Origin: Neocallimastix lanati (nom. inval.)
Taxonomy: Eukaryota; Neocallimastigomycota; Neocallimastigomycetes; Neocallimastigales; Neocallimastigaceae
Direction: 5' to 3'
DNA length: 64,000 bases
Assembly (NCBI GenBank): GCA_016946835.1
Contig: JACVTC010000081.1
Coordinates: forward strand, 802,001 to 866,000
Shown: in pieces, positions 18,399 to 30,121 of the stretch
Layout of the letters: each line of letters starts with the position of its first letter
How positions within the stretch are numbered: position 1 is the stretch's first letter
Notes under the pieces: model-generated
The model's database searches: none
The model's input: only the letters and a program-made list of their open reading frames with translations
What the model was told of the DNA's origin: nothing
Position numbers and translations under genes: made by a program

Positions 18399-21300
18399 TT
18401 GGATTACTTAGTAAACGTTATAAAGAGAAAGGCAAATCCTAAAGATGAAGAGACTAGTGACCAAAGAGGAAAGAGGGTTCACCGTAGTCTAAGAGATGAT
18501 CCTAAGCCAATAGTTACTCCAGGTTTACGAAAACAAAAAGAAAATCAATTAAGGGGAACATCGCGACCAGTCAAAAAGCCAACAACTCAATTACATCCTT
18601 CGATTATGGCTCAACCCAGAATAGAGAAAGAAAAGAGGATTGAGAAAGAGCTAAGAGATAAGGAAAGAGCTAGTACTAGTACTTCTGTGGAAAATAATAA
18701 AAATAGTAATGTTAATATTATTAATGAAGAAACTTCTCAGGAAGGAAATAATTCTAAACAAACTTTAAATAAATTAATTCAAGAAAAATCATCAGAAAAG
18801 TCAACTGAAATTATGCCAACTAGAATTCCAAGAAGAATACAAATGCAAACTGATTGTGATAGTTATGACGTGATCAAATATTTAAACTCCAGTAATTGCA
18901 ATATTACATTTGGACAATTATTGGACATTGCTCCAAAGATACGGTCTCAAGTATCACAAGGACTTAAATTAGAAAAGAATAATACTAAAATTTCAGGTGC
19001 AGTGGATAATATGTGTGCTACTACAATAATAACGAACAATATAGATCATACATATAAAAGTAAACATCATGAACCACAAGAAGATGATATTGCTATGGTT
19101 GATGTAATAGTAGATGGAGTTCGTGGTAAGGCTTTAATAGATTCATGTAGCAACTTAAGTATTATCACAAAGCAATTTTTAGATAAATTACCTTATCAGT
19201 ATGAACTTATAGGAGTTAGTGCAGGACGAATACGTTTAGCAACGATGAATGATGATTACTCAGAAGATGTGTTAATCAAAGTTCCCGTAAAAATTAATGA
19301 ACTAGAACTACTTGTTACGTGTAGAATTATAGACAAGGAAGATCCATTCTATGATATATTAATCAACCTCAAAACTCAAATTGATAACCAGTTATTTATA
19401 CATCCAATTAGATATAGTCTTTGTCGATTTAATGATCAAGGTTTAATTGAAGAAATTGCACCTATTAATAATGAATATGATGACGAAGAAAAATTATTAT
19501 GTGTAATCAAAGCATTGAATCACCAAGAAGCTAAGCAACAATTGAAAACGATTGAAGGATTACCACCCATAAAATATATATATGACACAGTTTTTCAAAG
19601 TACAATTAATTCAAATTATAGAGAAGCTATTACTAAATTACTTGAAGAATATATTGATATAATTGCAACTTCTTCTGAAGAATTAACACCTTCAGATTTA
19701 TCACCACACAAAATTATTCTTAAGGAAGGAGTTAAACCTATTAAACAAAAATTTTATCGACTTAGTAAATTAAAAACAGATATCTTAAAAGAAGAATTAA
19801 CCAAACTCATATATAAACGATTAATTGAACCTTCATGTTCAGAATGGTCATCACCAGTAGTACTTGTGCCTAAAAAGAACGGTAAATGGCGCCTGTGTAT
19901 TGACTATAGGAAAGTAAATGAAGCAACTATGAAGGATTCTTATTCTTTACCAAATTTTGAGGAAATTTTTGATAGCTTAGATGGAGCAAAAATCTTCTCA
20001 ACATTAGATCTTTATTCCGGTTATCATCAAATATTAATGGATGATGATAGTGTTGAAATCACTACCTTTACAACTAAGTTCGGAAACTACCAATTCAAGG
20101 TAATGCCCTTCGGTTTAACAGGTGCTCCAGCTACATTCCAAAGAGAAATGAACCGTATACTATTTCCCTTAATAGGAAAATGCGTCTATAACTTTATCGA
20201 TGATATTTTAATCTACTCAAGAACTGAAGAAGAACACCTAGAACATCTTAAACAAGTCTTAGAAATATTCAAGGAACATAAGTTAAAAATCAGTATTGAA
20301 AAATGTTCGTTCATGCAAACTGAAGTAGAAGTACTGGGACATAAAGTATCCTCAGAAGGTTTAAGTCCATTGGAAAACAAAGTTAAAGCTATTAAAGAAT
20401 GGAAGGCTCCCTCTAACATTCATGAACTTCGATCATTTTTAGGAGCCATTGGATATTATAGAAATTTTATTAAGGACTTTGCAAAAGTTACTGCACCTCT
20501 ATGCACTCTATTAAGAAAAGGTGTTAAGTTTGAATAGAAAAAGGAACAAGAAGAAAGTTTTAAAATTCTTAAGGAAAGATTAATCAATGCCCCAATATTA
20601 AGATTTCCTAGATTTGATAGAGAATTTATTATAAGAACAGATGCTTCCTATGATGGAATAGGCGGTGTGCTTTTACAAAAAGATGATGAAACTGGAAAGG
20701 AACATCCGGTTCATTATATTAGTAGAAGTTTATCTAAATCGGAAAAGAATTATGGAATTACGGATCTAGAAGGTGCTGCTCTAATTTACTGTATTAATAA
20801 ATTAAAATCTTATATTATGGGAAATCCTAAGCAAACTATAGTATATGCAGATCATAGACCATTAATCGGATTACTTAAAAGGAAGGAACCACAAAATTCT
20901 CGTCATACTAGATGGTGTTTGACTGTCAGTATGTTAGGAATTGATTTACGATATGAAACTGGAAAGAATAATGTTGTCGCAGATGCTTTATCAAGAATGA
21001 AAAATGAAAAAGAAAAAGTTGTCTTAACAACACAAATTATCAAGGAACAAGATGAAAACCTGCTTTCAAGGACCATTAAGGAATTTATTGAAGAAAAATT
21101 TACGACAATTGATGGTGTGGACTACTTTGTTGATGGCAATAATTATAGAAAATTAGTTACAGATACAAAAGAAAAACTTCAATTAATTTTTCAAGCACAC
21201 AGTATAGGACACGAAGGCTATTACAAGACATACCAACGTTTGAAAAAGAGCTACTATTGGAACAATATGGTTAATGACATTAAGCGTATTATAGGTAAAT

Positions 21301-22216
21301 GTGAAAAATGTCAATTAAATAAATCTCAACCATACCCTGAACCAACGGAAGATAAACCAACTGAAATGGAAGGACCATTTACACACTTAGGATTGGACAT
21401 TATAGGACCTCTAAGTAAAACCAGAAATAATAATCAATATATAATCGTTGTGGTTGATTATTTTACTAAATGGGTTGAGGCAGAGCCCACTGAAAATGTT
21501 ACTTCTCAGAATGTGATAAAATTTTTAATTAATGTATTTGCTCGACACGGTGTACCTCAAATTATCACTACTGATAATGGAACACAATTAACATCAGATA
21601 TGACAAAAATCTTCCTTGATTTATATGATGTATATGTTAAATTTATCACTCCATATCATCCTGAAAGCAATGGTTTAGTTGAGAATCGTATAAATAAATT
21701 GGAAAATTATTACGATTACTAGGACAACAACACAAAGAATGGGATGAAATTTTACCATCTGCACTTTGGGCTTTAAGAACTACTAAAAACTCAATCACCA
21801 ACCATTCAAGTTTTGAATTAGTTTATGGAAGGGAGGACCAACAACCTTTTGACATTGCTGCCAGACCAACTAAGGGTATAAATAAGTCTTCTGACGAAAT
21901 TCTACTTGAAAAATTTGTATCACACTACCAATGGGTAATGGAGGCCGCATCTAATATCAAAAATGCTTCGAAGTATTGGGCTACTAGGAGAGAAGAAAAG
22001 ACTAGTATGAATCAAGCTAAAAGAATAAAACCAGGTGATTTAGTACTAGTAAGAAACTTTAATCGAACTAAATTAGAACCTTACTTTGTTGGACCTATGA
22101 AAGTGGTAAAGAAACAATTCAATACAGTCACTTTAGCTGATCCTGCTACTAATATACAAATGAATCGTAATGTTCATTTGAAAAATATTGTCAAGTTTAA
22201 CTCAGCTTCTACCTAG
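18399..22216 (+). pseudogene. pol: Pol polyprotein (PR-RT-RH-IN) of element 3, broken
   Basis: The -1 frame is open from the slippery site through 18399 to a TAG at 20535-20537, which replaces the Trp that element 1 has at the RT/RNase H junction. The same frame then continues to ~21720, where a single-base indel shifts the remainder (to 22216) into another frame. Domains: protease LIDSCSNLSIIT (Asp-Ser-Cys); RT with FGLTGAPATFQ and active site FIDD; RNase H with IRTDASYDG, TDLEGA, YADHRPL; integrase HX3H...CEKC, then D (LDIIGPL), D (TTDNGTQL), E (SNGLVEN); C-terminal FVGPMKVVKK. All catalytic residues are still present, so the two lesions are recent. The breaks prevent a full-length polyprotein. 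Confidence 0.9.
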
Positions 22217-22226
22217 CTTGAGTCTT

Positions 22227-22239
22227 AGCGGGGGCATCT
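22227..22239 (+). promoter_or_regulatory. Polypurine tract of element 3
   Basis: TAGCGGGGGCATCT-type tract ending directly at the 3' LTR, nearly the same as in element 1. The GACTTC/GAAGTC hairpin of elements 1, 2 and 6 is not present here. Confidence 0.7.
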
Positions 22240-23024
22240 TAATACAGAATGGACAAATAATACTAATTGTGCTAGAATAATATAAATTATTCTAACCTTA
22301 TAGATTATTCTATTCTATATAATTGGAACTTTCCAATATTCTTTAAATATTACTAAATAGAAATCTTAAGTTAATAAATCACCAATTAACATATAATTCC
22401 TTTTTGAATTATCGATCCGATTCCATTATAATGTATTAAAAATCTTTAGCCAAGAATATTGTCCTTGCCCACTTAATATATTAATATTATATTTCTTTTG
22501 TATTATGTTATATTGAAAATAATCAAATCTATTTAATTAGTTATTAAAATTTTCGTTATTAATTTAAATTTATTTTTAATTACTAAATTTAACTAAACCA
22601 CAATAAAATATTCTGTATAATCTCTTTATTTTTATTTTATATATATTAGTATTAAACTATTATTAAATAATTAATAATTCAATAATATATAACTACTATT
22701 TATAACAATAATATTATTAACTAAAATAATAATTCAATTTCAATTTAAATGTTTTATTTATAAAAATAATTAGTAATTAGTTTATTAAAAAAATAGTTAG
22801 GCTTTACAAATTTTAATTTGATAAAAAAATATAAATACATGTAATTTTTAGTGAAATAAAATATAATCAATAACTTTCTTTTTATTAAATAAATAATTAT
22901 ATTATTATTTTTCTTTTATAAATTTAAATAAATAAATATTGATTTTAAAACAAAATTATTTTTATTGTAATTTTATTATTTGTGTTAATTATTATTATAT
23001 TCCTAAAATTATATGAACCATACC
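22240..23024 (+). repeat. 3' LTR of element 3
   Basis: Uninterrupted version of the 5' LTR; starts TAATACAGAATGG and ends GAACCATACC. Followed by AACTG (23025-23029). Confidence 0.9.
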
Positions 23025-23031
23025 AACTGTG

Positions 23032-23824
23032 TGTAATAATTTCTATAAATTATAGAAATTATTATTTATAATTAATATTAACTAAACTATTAATATTAAA
23101 AAAATTAAAATAAAAATTAAAATAAAAATAAGAATTTAATACTTATCTTTAAAATAGAGTTTATTATAAGAAAATATAATAGACCTTGAATATGAAAAGA
23201 GAAAATAAAATATGTTTTTTTAAAAGAACTTTATTAATCTATTTAATTATTAAATATTTTATTATTTTTTTTTTGATAAATTTTAAAATAATTATTTTAT
23301 ATTAATTGAAATCTTAATGTCGTTTATTGTTATTATATTTTTCTTAAAATAATAACTCTTGATTTTCTAAAGACGAAAATCAACAGCTATTTATATTTTT
23401 ACAAAAATAAATGTATTTTTCTAATCTTAACAATGATTCTTTCCAGAAAAAGATTAGAAGAAAAAACTGGAAAGATTTTTGATCAATAATCTATACTTAT
23501 TGATCATCGTGTTATTAAATAAAACCAATTATAATTAATCGGAAAAACTTTAATAACCGATTTTAATAACTAAAAGAATTAAAAAGAAAAAAGGATAAAA
23601 AAGAGAAGGATAAAATAATGCAGAAAATTTATTAAATACATTTTTTCTATGAAATAATACAGAAGTTATATTAAATACATTTTTTCATATAACAATTAAT
23701 ACATTAATTGGTATAATTGTTTTTAAATGAAATAAATTTTTTTTTAAAGAATAATAATTATGAAATAATTATTAATTAATAAGAAATAGAAATAAATTAT
23801 AAAAATTTATATCAATTTCTTACA
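23032..23824 (-). repeat. 3' LTR of element 4
   Basis: Matches 28823-29613 with few differences. On the plus strand it opens with a perfect 14-bp inverted repeat, AATAATTTCTATAA (23035-23048) and TTATAGAAATTATT (23050-23063), which forms a hairpin at the U5 end of the RNA. A second hairpin, TTGATTTTC (23359-23367) with GAAAATCAA (23375-23383), sits next to the TATA-like region. Confidence 0.88.
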
Positions 23825-23834
23825 TTGCACCTCC

Positions 23835-24768
23835 TTATGATGCATCCACTAGTTCCGGATTTCTTTTTGTATAAGGCTCCAACTGGGAAACATGAAATAC
23901 CGGATGTAAATGTAGATTTTCTGGCAAATCCAAGCTGTAATTCATTCTCTCCCTCACTTCCAAAACTCTAAACGGCCCAAGATATTGTGAAGAAAGTTTT
24001 TTGGATGGCTCATTTGTAAAGTAATACCTTTTTAGCCATACAAAATCATTTATTTTGAATGAAGGTCCAGTAGCTTTCTTCGAATCTCCAAACTTCTTAA
24101 AATTTTCTTTAGCTTTTTGTAAGTGTCTCTTCAATGCTTCGAAATGTGAGGACCAATCCCTGGTTAAAGCGGAAGCATTATCCTTTAGAAGAACAGGAGG
24201 CGACTCTATAGTGCAGGAAGGATTAAAGCCATAATTAGCAAAGAATGGTGATTTACCTATGGACTTATGCAGGGAGTTGTTATAGGCCATTTCACATAAA
24301 GGAACATAATAACACCATTCATTCTGGGACGTTGAACAATAACATCGGAGATACTGCTCAATTACTGCATTTGCACGCTCAATTTGTCCATTGGATTGTT
24401 GATGGTGAGCTGTAGCAAGTCTTGGATTAGCGTTAATAGCAGAACACAACGAAGTCCAAAATTCTGATGAAAATTGAGAACCATGGTCCGAAACAATTAT
24501 TTTAGGGAATCCATGGTAGCGAAAAACATTGAATAGAAGCATTTTGGCAGTCAGATCAGCGGAGGGAACATCAGAACAAGGGACAAGGTGAATCATTTTG
24601 GTCAGTTGGTCAGCTACAACCATTAAACATGTACAATCTTGCGAGCTGGGAAGTGAAGTGATAAAGTCAACGCCAATTATTTCCCAAGGTCTACTGGGAA
24701 CCGGTAAAGGTTGTATTTTACCATATGGCTTGTGTCTTCGGAGCTTATTTCTTCCACAAACATCGCAT

Positions 24769-24771
<3 letters not shown>
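23835..24771 (-). pseudogene. pol: Integrase part of element 4 Pol
   Basis: C-terminal part of Pol, reading leftward. It contains the integrase core: D (VVADQLTKM), D (VSDHGSQFSS) and E (SNGQIERAN), followed by a beta-barrel C-terminal region with YLGPFRVLEV and HPVFHVSQLEPY, typical of chromovirus integrases. The protein ends ~15 residues later, so no chromodomain is present. The upstream end is cut off from the zinc-binding half of integrase (24887 onward) by a 101-bp insertion. It is in the correct frame across the insertion site once the duplication is allowed for. Confidence 0.88.
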
Positions 24772-24809
<38 letters not shown>

Positions 24810-24872
24810 CTAGGAATAAACTTTATTTAATAATATTTTTTTTTTAAAAAATACATGAGGTTTAAATACATG
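24772..24872 (-). mobile_element. 5'-truncated polyadenylated retro-insertion
   Basis: Flanked by a perfect 14-bp duplication AAACATCGCATGAG (24758-24771 and 24873-24886). On the minus strand about 66 bases of A+T-rich sequence carry AATAAA (24827-24822) 15 bases before a ~35-base poly(A). This is the hallmark of L1-type target-primed reverse transcription of an mRNA or LINE 3' end. The parent transcript is not identifiable. The insertion breaks integrase between its Cys-X2-Cys residues. Confidence 0.85.
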
Positions 24873-24886
24873 AAACATCGCATGAG

Positions 24887-26250
24887 GATATGTAATTCTT
24901 GATGTCTTTTTTCATATTTGGCCACCAATAATTTCTTCTTAATTTTTCAAAAGTTTTATCTACTCCTTGGTGACCATTAGTTGGACCATCATGATACATT
25001 TTCAATACCTTGGCCTTGAGTGAAGAAGGGACAATTATTCGGTTCTGAAAATGCAGAACCCCTTCGACGATGGTAAAAAGCGAACTTTTTACTTCATTTG
25101 ACCTTGTTTTAATTTTATTGAGTGTATCCTTACAGTATGTGTCAGACTTCTGAGCTTCAATTAAGACTTTTAAGTTGTCAGAAGGTGCACAATAAAATAT
25201 CTCTTCATCTAACAGAGGATAACCTTCATTGGTCGAATCTTTGTTGACGTAATCAGGGCGTCTTGATAAAGAGTCAGGTTTACCACTCTTAATACCGGAG
25301 CGAAATGAAACCCTATAAGTGAACTTTGAGAGAAAGAGACTCCATCTAATTTGTCTTTGGTTTAATTTTTGAGGTTGCTTAAAATATAACAGATTTCTGT
25401 GATCTGTGACTACTTGTACTGGAAATTTAGCACCTTCTAGGTGATGGCGCCAGGTTTCAAAAGCTACGATTATTGCAAGTAATTCCTTGTCGTAAATAGT
25501 ATAATTTATTTCAGCAGAAGACAAGGACCTAGAGTAGAAAGCAACCGGATGGAGTTTATTGTCTTTGTTACTAATTTGAGATAAAACACAACCAACAGCG
25601 AAATTGCTAGCGTCCGTTTCTACAAAGAATTCTTTCTCTGGATCTGGATAAACTAGGATTTCTTTCGTCGTAAAAGCTTCTTTGAGTTTGTTGAAAGCAT
25701 TGTCTGCCCTAACATCCCAAATGAAGGAAGAGTTCTTTTTCAAAAGCCGACGGAGAGGTTCAATGATCTCGGCAAAATTATTTATAAACTTCCTATAGAA
25801 GTTACAAAGTCCTAGAAACCCTTGGAGTTCTTTAATATTTTTTGGGATAGGCCAGTTGATAACAGCTTTAACCTTATTCTTGTCCATTGAAAGACCATTT
25901 ACAGACACCACAAACCCTAAAAAAATAGTTTCTTTAACATGAAAATCACATTTTTCCAATTTCACGTAAAGACCATTTTTAATTAGAAGCGACAATATTT
26001 TACGAACATGTTGAATATGTTCGTCCAAACTTTTTGAATAAATTATTATATCATCCAAGTATACTTGAACAAATATGCCAATTGCATCAGATAAAACATC
26101 CTGGATGAATCTTTGAAACACCGAGGGGGCATTTCTTAGGCCAAAGGGCATTACTAGATATTCAAATTGGCCTAAAGGTGTTCTAAAAGCAGTTAAATAT
26201 TCATGACCTTCTTTAACGCGGACAAGGTTATACGCAGATCGAATGTCCAA
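24887..26250 (-). pseudogene. pol: RT-RNase H-integrase N-terminus of element 4 Pol
   Basis: Reverse transcriptase from the LDIRSAYN motif onward (first catalytic Asp), FGLRNAPSVFQ, active site YLDD, then the conserved GLCNFYRKFI thumb, RNase H (VETDASNFAVG, DKELLAI, VTDHRNL), and the integrase HX3H and first Cys of the zinc motif. The open frame ends artificially at 24862 inside the retro-insertion. The upstream end is separated from the rest of RT by a one-base loss in a G run near 26267. The first codon is not a real start. Confidence 0.9.
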
Positions 26251-26335
26251 ACGAGTAAATATTACTGCCCCTTAAACGATTCAATCAAGTCAACCAATCT
26301 TGGGATAGGGTAGCTATTCCTAATTGTAATAGAAT

Positions 26336-27946
26336 TTAATTTCCTATAATCAACGCAGAGTCGTAAGCTTCCATCTTGTTTTTTTTTACAAACAGGACAG
26401 GGGCACCAGCAGGTGATTTTGACTTCCTTATAAACCCCTTATCTAAATTTTCTTTTAAATAGTTTTTAAGAGCTTCCATTTCGACAATCGTAAGAGAGTA
26501 CACAGGTCCATAATATAATTGACCACCAGGGACTAGGTCAATTGATATATCATATTCACGATGTGGAGGCAATTTGTCTGCCTCTTTCTTTTCAAATACA
26601 ATTTTCAAATCTTGATAGTATATGTTGATAATTTCATCTTTATCAGTTTCATTTACTAAAGCGGCGTAAATATCTATATCAAAAAGTTCGTCACCAGATA
26701 TTGAGTATGTTTCTGTTTTATCTTTTGATACATTGTTGTTTTCGTTGTTTGGCAAAATTGCAGCAGTAACATCTTTAGAGTGAAAAATGAATTTATTCCC
26801 TTTTGCTGAAGGGCAGTGATTTCCGCAGTGGTTCTCTAAAAAGTAAATCTTATTATTTTTGAAATCTACGTATGGCATATGAATACTCAACCAATCTCTT
26901 CCAAGGATGGCTGATATTCCCTGAAGTTGTAAGGTAGCTACGTAGAATTCATAGCTTTCCTTGTGGTCCATGAAGGCAAGGCCTAATTTCTTCGTTACTT
27001 GTCTTATATTCATACTTTTGTTGTTCGGTAACTGAATGTTCAATGGTGAAGACAAGGTAGATAATTGAATTCTGTTGGCGTTTACAAAGTCTCTACAGAT
27101 GTAACTTCTTGCAGAACCAGAATCAATAAGGACGTTTATTTTCATTTTCTTTCCATTATTATTTAATATAAATGTAGTGGTCATTGAATTTGAGGTGTTT
27201 GGTGTATAGTTAGCCGAAAGAATGCTTTCTTTGTTTTGATCTTTTCTGAATTTCTTGTGTACTTTATTGTTCTTGAATTCCTGTTTTGGATGCTCATCTC
27301 TTTTTCTTTTTTGCGACTTGTTGGTTGACTTATTTGTTTTGGCTAGGTTGTTAATATAACATTTTTTATCGATGCTGATGATTGAATTTGTTGCTTCAAA
27401 AAGGGTCTTTGGTCTTTCGATTTTATCGAACTCCAGACGAACCTCCTCAAGAAGGCCTCTCCGGATAAGGTCAATAAAAATATCGTCGTTCCAACCAATT
27501 CTTGACGCTAATCTTCTGAATTCAATAGTAAAGAACGCTGCCTTTCCGAGGTGAAGCTGTTTAAGGTTCAAAAGTTCTTCAATTAAAACAAACCTTTGTT
27601 CCTTTGTATCTCCAAAATTTTCTAACAATAACCTCTTAAATTCCTCATAGGTGAGAGAATTAAGTGTTCCATCAGCCTTGAGAGATAATCCCCATTTTTT
27701 AGCTGGTCCATAAAGTTTGCTGATAACGAAAGCGTTTCTAAAGTTGTCATTTGGGAACGAATTGGCATGTTCATCAAAGAACAATTCACACTGTTCCGTT
27801 AGTTCGTTTAGATTAAACTTTGTGTTGTCTTCATTGCGGGCCAACACACCGTTAGGTGAAAAAAATGTGGGAATAAATTCGGTAATTGCAGAAATTAATT
27901 TTGACGCTTCAGCTTCCTTAGTAGCTTCCATACTGATTGAATTCAT
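26336..27946 (-). pseudogene. gag-pol: Gag-protease-RT N-terminus of element 4
   Basis: Starts at ATG 27946 and encodes a Gag of ~235 residues with a retrotransposon-gag fold region (Trp-Gly-Leu-Ser-Leu, Arg-Arg-Leu-Ala-Ser) and a Lys/Arg-rich tail (~215-245) in place of a zinc knuckle. The aspartic protease VLIDSGSARSYI (canonical Asp-Ser-Gly) is at ~275-286, then the RT lead (YYGPVYSLTIVEMEALK, PAGAPVLFVKK). The frame then breaks by loss of one base in a poly(A) tract at ~26385 (nine As where ten would keep the frame); the last ~12 residues are out of frame. Gag and Pol in one frame contrasts with elements 1-3. Confidence 0.9.
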
Positions 27947-27973
27947 TAAAATATTAAATAGACTTTTTTAATA

Positions 27974-28066
27974 TAGATCTTTAAAATATCTTTAATATAT
28001 CTTTAATATATCTTTAAAATATCTTTAAAATATCTTTAAAATATCTTTAAAATATCTTTAAAATAT
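27974..28066. repeat. Tandem ATATCTTTAAA repeat
   Basis: About nine imperfect copies of an 11-bp unit (ATATCTTTAAA/ATATCTTTAAT) just upstream of the gag start of element 4. Confidence 0.85.
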
Positions 28067-28126
28067 GTATATAATTGTTAAATATAAATTATTTATATTA
28101 ATAATAGAAATTTATAACTTCGGAGT

Positions 28127-28330
28127 CTAGAAGAACACTTCCAATATTTTAACAGAAATGAGCATTTCCGACCAATTTTCCAGAAGCCCCTGAGTTTGAG
28201 TGATAGTATGCGCTATACGACCAGCTTGCCTATTAATGGTGTCTTGTTGCCGCGCGCACCACGATTGCAATCTGTTTACCATTAAAACATACCAGTTCAG
28301 AGCCTCCCGCACAGCTTGTCGTGAAGGGTA
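28127..28330 (-). CDS. Small open frame in the leader of element 4, unrecognised
   Basis: A G+C-richer stretch in the otherwise A+T-rich leader contains an open frame of ~61-67 residues. It has no ATG near its start; the first candidate codon is GTG, and the frame opens at a TAA just upstream. It is amphipathic and Gln/Arg-rich (Asn-Arg-Leu-Gln-Ser-Trp; Thr-Ile-Asn-Arg-Gln-Ala-Gly-Arg), compatible with a short coiled coil. It could be a captured host exon, a fragment of an ancestral gag N-terminus, or structured leader RNA that happens to be open. It ends ~180 bases before gag. Confidence 0.35.
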   Translation of the reverse strand, partial: YPSRQAVREALNWYVLMVNRLQSWCARQQDTINRQAGRIAHTITQTQGLLENWSEMLISVKILEVFF

Positions 28331-28673
28331 AACTTAATCCGGAAATCACTCAGTTACAGGACTCAGGCTACTCCTGCTTCTAAAGTTCGTACTAATTCTC
28401 ATTATATTGTTTATTTTTGGAAATAACTTCTAGAATCCTTTATTATAAATTAATATTATTAAATATAAAAAATTTAATTGTTAGTATAATTTATAGTATA
28501 TAATTTACGTATTTATTATTATTGTTATTGTTATAATTATTTTTTTTAATAATATAATTTTACTATCTACTAGTATATACAATTTAATTTATATAATTAT
28601 AATTTACTATTAAAAAAATTTTTTTTTTTTTTTTTTTTTTATTATATTATTTATTTATCTGATTGGAAAAAAT

Positions 28674-28707
<34 letters not shown>

Positions 28708-28822
28708 CTAATATTATCTATTTATTTATTTGATCGGATAAAATAATTTAATTTTTTTTTTTTTTTACTTTTGTACTACAATATCATAATACAATTAACT
28801 AATTATCTAGAAGAGTTATTAT
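28331..28822 (-). other. Element 4 5' leader with long poly(T) tracts
   Basis: Non-coding region between LTR and the small open frame, with three T-runs (about 28616-28640, 28676-28707, 28752-28766) spaced by similar ATTATCTATTTATTTGATTGG-like segments, suggesting local tandem duplication. No primer-binding site starting TGG adjoins the LTR; a self-priming mechanism as in Tf1 is possible. Confidence 0.5.
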
Positions 28823-29613
28823 TGTAATAATTTCTATAAATTATAGAAATTATTATTTATAATTAATATTAACTAAACTATTAATATTAAAAAAAATAAA
28901 ATAAAAATTAAAATAAAAATAAGAATTTAATACTTATCTTTAAAATAGAGTTTATTATAAGAAAATATAATAGACCTTGAATATGAAAAGAGAAAATAAA
29001 ATATGTTTTTTTAAAAGAACTTTATTAATCTATTTAATTATTAAATATTTTATTATTTTTTTTTGATAAATTTTAAAATAACTATTTTATATTAATTGAA
29101 ATCTTAATGTCGTTTATTGTTATTATATTTTTCTTAAAATAATAACTCTTGATTTTCTAAAGACGAAAATCAACAGCTATTTATATTTTTACAAAAATAA
29201 ATGTATTTTTCTAATCTTAACAATGATTCTTTCCAGAAAAAGATTAGAAGAAAAAACTGGAAAGATTTTTGATCAATAATCTATACTTATTGATCATCGT
29301 GTTATTAAATAAAACCAATTATAATTAATCGGAAAAACTTTAATAACCGATTTTAATAACTAAAAGAATTAAAAAGAAAAAAGGATAAAAAAGAGAAGGA
29401 TAAAATAATGCAGAAATTTTATTAAATACATTTTTTCTATGAAATAATACAGAAGTTATATTAAATACATTTTTTCATATAACAATTAATACATTAATTG
29501 GTATAATTGTTTTTAAATGAAATAAATTTTTTTTAAAGAATAATAATTATGAAATAATTATTAATTAATAAGAAATAGAAATAAATTATAAAAATTTATA
29601 TCAATTTCTTACA
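28823..29613 (-). repeat. 5' LTR of element 4
   Basis: Nearly identical to 23032-23824 and shows the same two hairpins. Followed on the right by CTGTG, the target duplication, whose last two bases are the first two bases of the solo LTR at 29617. Confidence 0.88.
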
Positions 29614-29616
29614 CTG

Positions 29617-30121
29617 TGATACGGTACAACCATAAATACCATAATTTAGTGAAATTTAGGTTAGAAATTATTTGATGAAATCTTATTGGTTAATAATAAT
29701 TTAGTAATATTATATATAGTTAGTAAATAATTATAATTTAAAGAATGGTTCTTTTATTAATATTAATTTAGTTTATTAATAATTTAACCTATAAACATGT
29801 TTATTAGTATAGTTTAGTGTAGTTTTATATTTAGTTTACATTAATAATATGAGAGATTTTAGTAATTAATTATATTTTATTGAATGATTTAATTATATTT
29901 TAACTAATTAACAACTATTTATATTGATGATGTATTTTTATTGATGAATGATAATAAATAAATAAAATAAATAAACTAAATATTAAAGTGTGAATATTAT
30001 TATTGTGTGTATTATTCTATATAATATTAGAATATATTATTTTGTCAATTATTCCCTACTGTTATCGTCCAAATAAAATAAAATAAATATTGATATTGAT
30101 GTTTAATAAAAATATCGTATC
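29617..30121 (+). mobile_element. Solo LTR 5 in the AACTG array
   Basis: Begins TGATACGGTACAACC and ends AAAATATCGTATC, followed by AACTG (30122-30126). Removing element 4 restores AACTG directly before its first base. The first ~100 bases resemble the 3' LTR of element 6 (TTTAGGTTAGAAATT blocks), and the end matches the 5' LTR end of element 6. No internal region remains. Confidence 0.8.

Larger units (their letters stand above)
15551..23024 (+). mobile_element. Element 3: full-length Ty3/gypsy element with decayed pol and a SINE in its 5' LTR
   Basis: LTRs of ~785 bp (excluding the SINE) with about 1% differences, flanked by AACTG (15546-15550 and 23025-23029). Gag is intact. Pol has all domains but carries a nonsense codon and a frameshift. 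The LTR termini are TAATAC...CATACC rather than the usual TG...CA. It is related to elements 1 and 2 in gene order, frameshift signal and protease motif, but is a distinct family. Confidence 0.9.
23032..29613 (-). mobile_element. Element 4: Tf1/sushi-like LTR retrotransposon, minus strand
   Basis: LTRs of ~792 bp (TGTAAGAAATTG...TTATTACA on the minus strand), target duplication CTGTG at 23027-23031 and 29614-29618. Gag, protease, RT, RNase H and integrase are in one continuous frame originally (no zinc knuckle, no gag/pol shift), as in Tf1/sushi chromoviruses. It inserted two bases inside the left end of the solo LTR at 29617. Pol is disrupted by two single-base losses and a 101-bp retro-inserted fragment. 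Confidence 0.9.
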
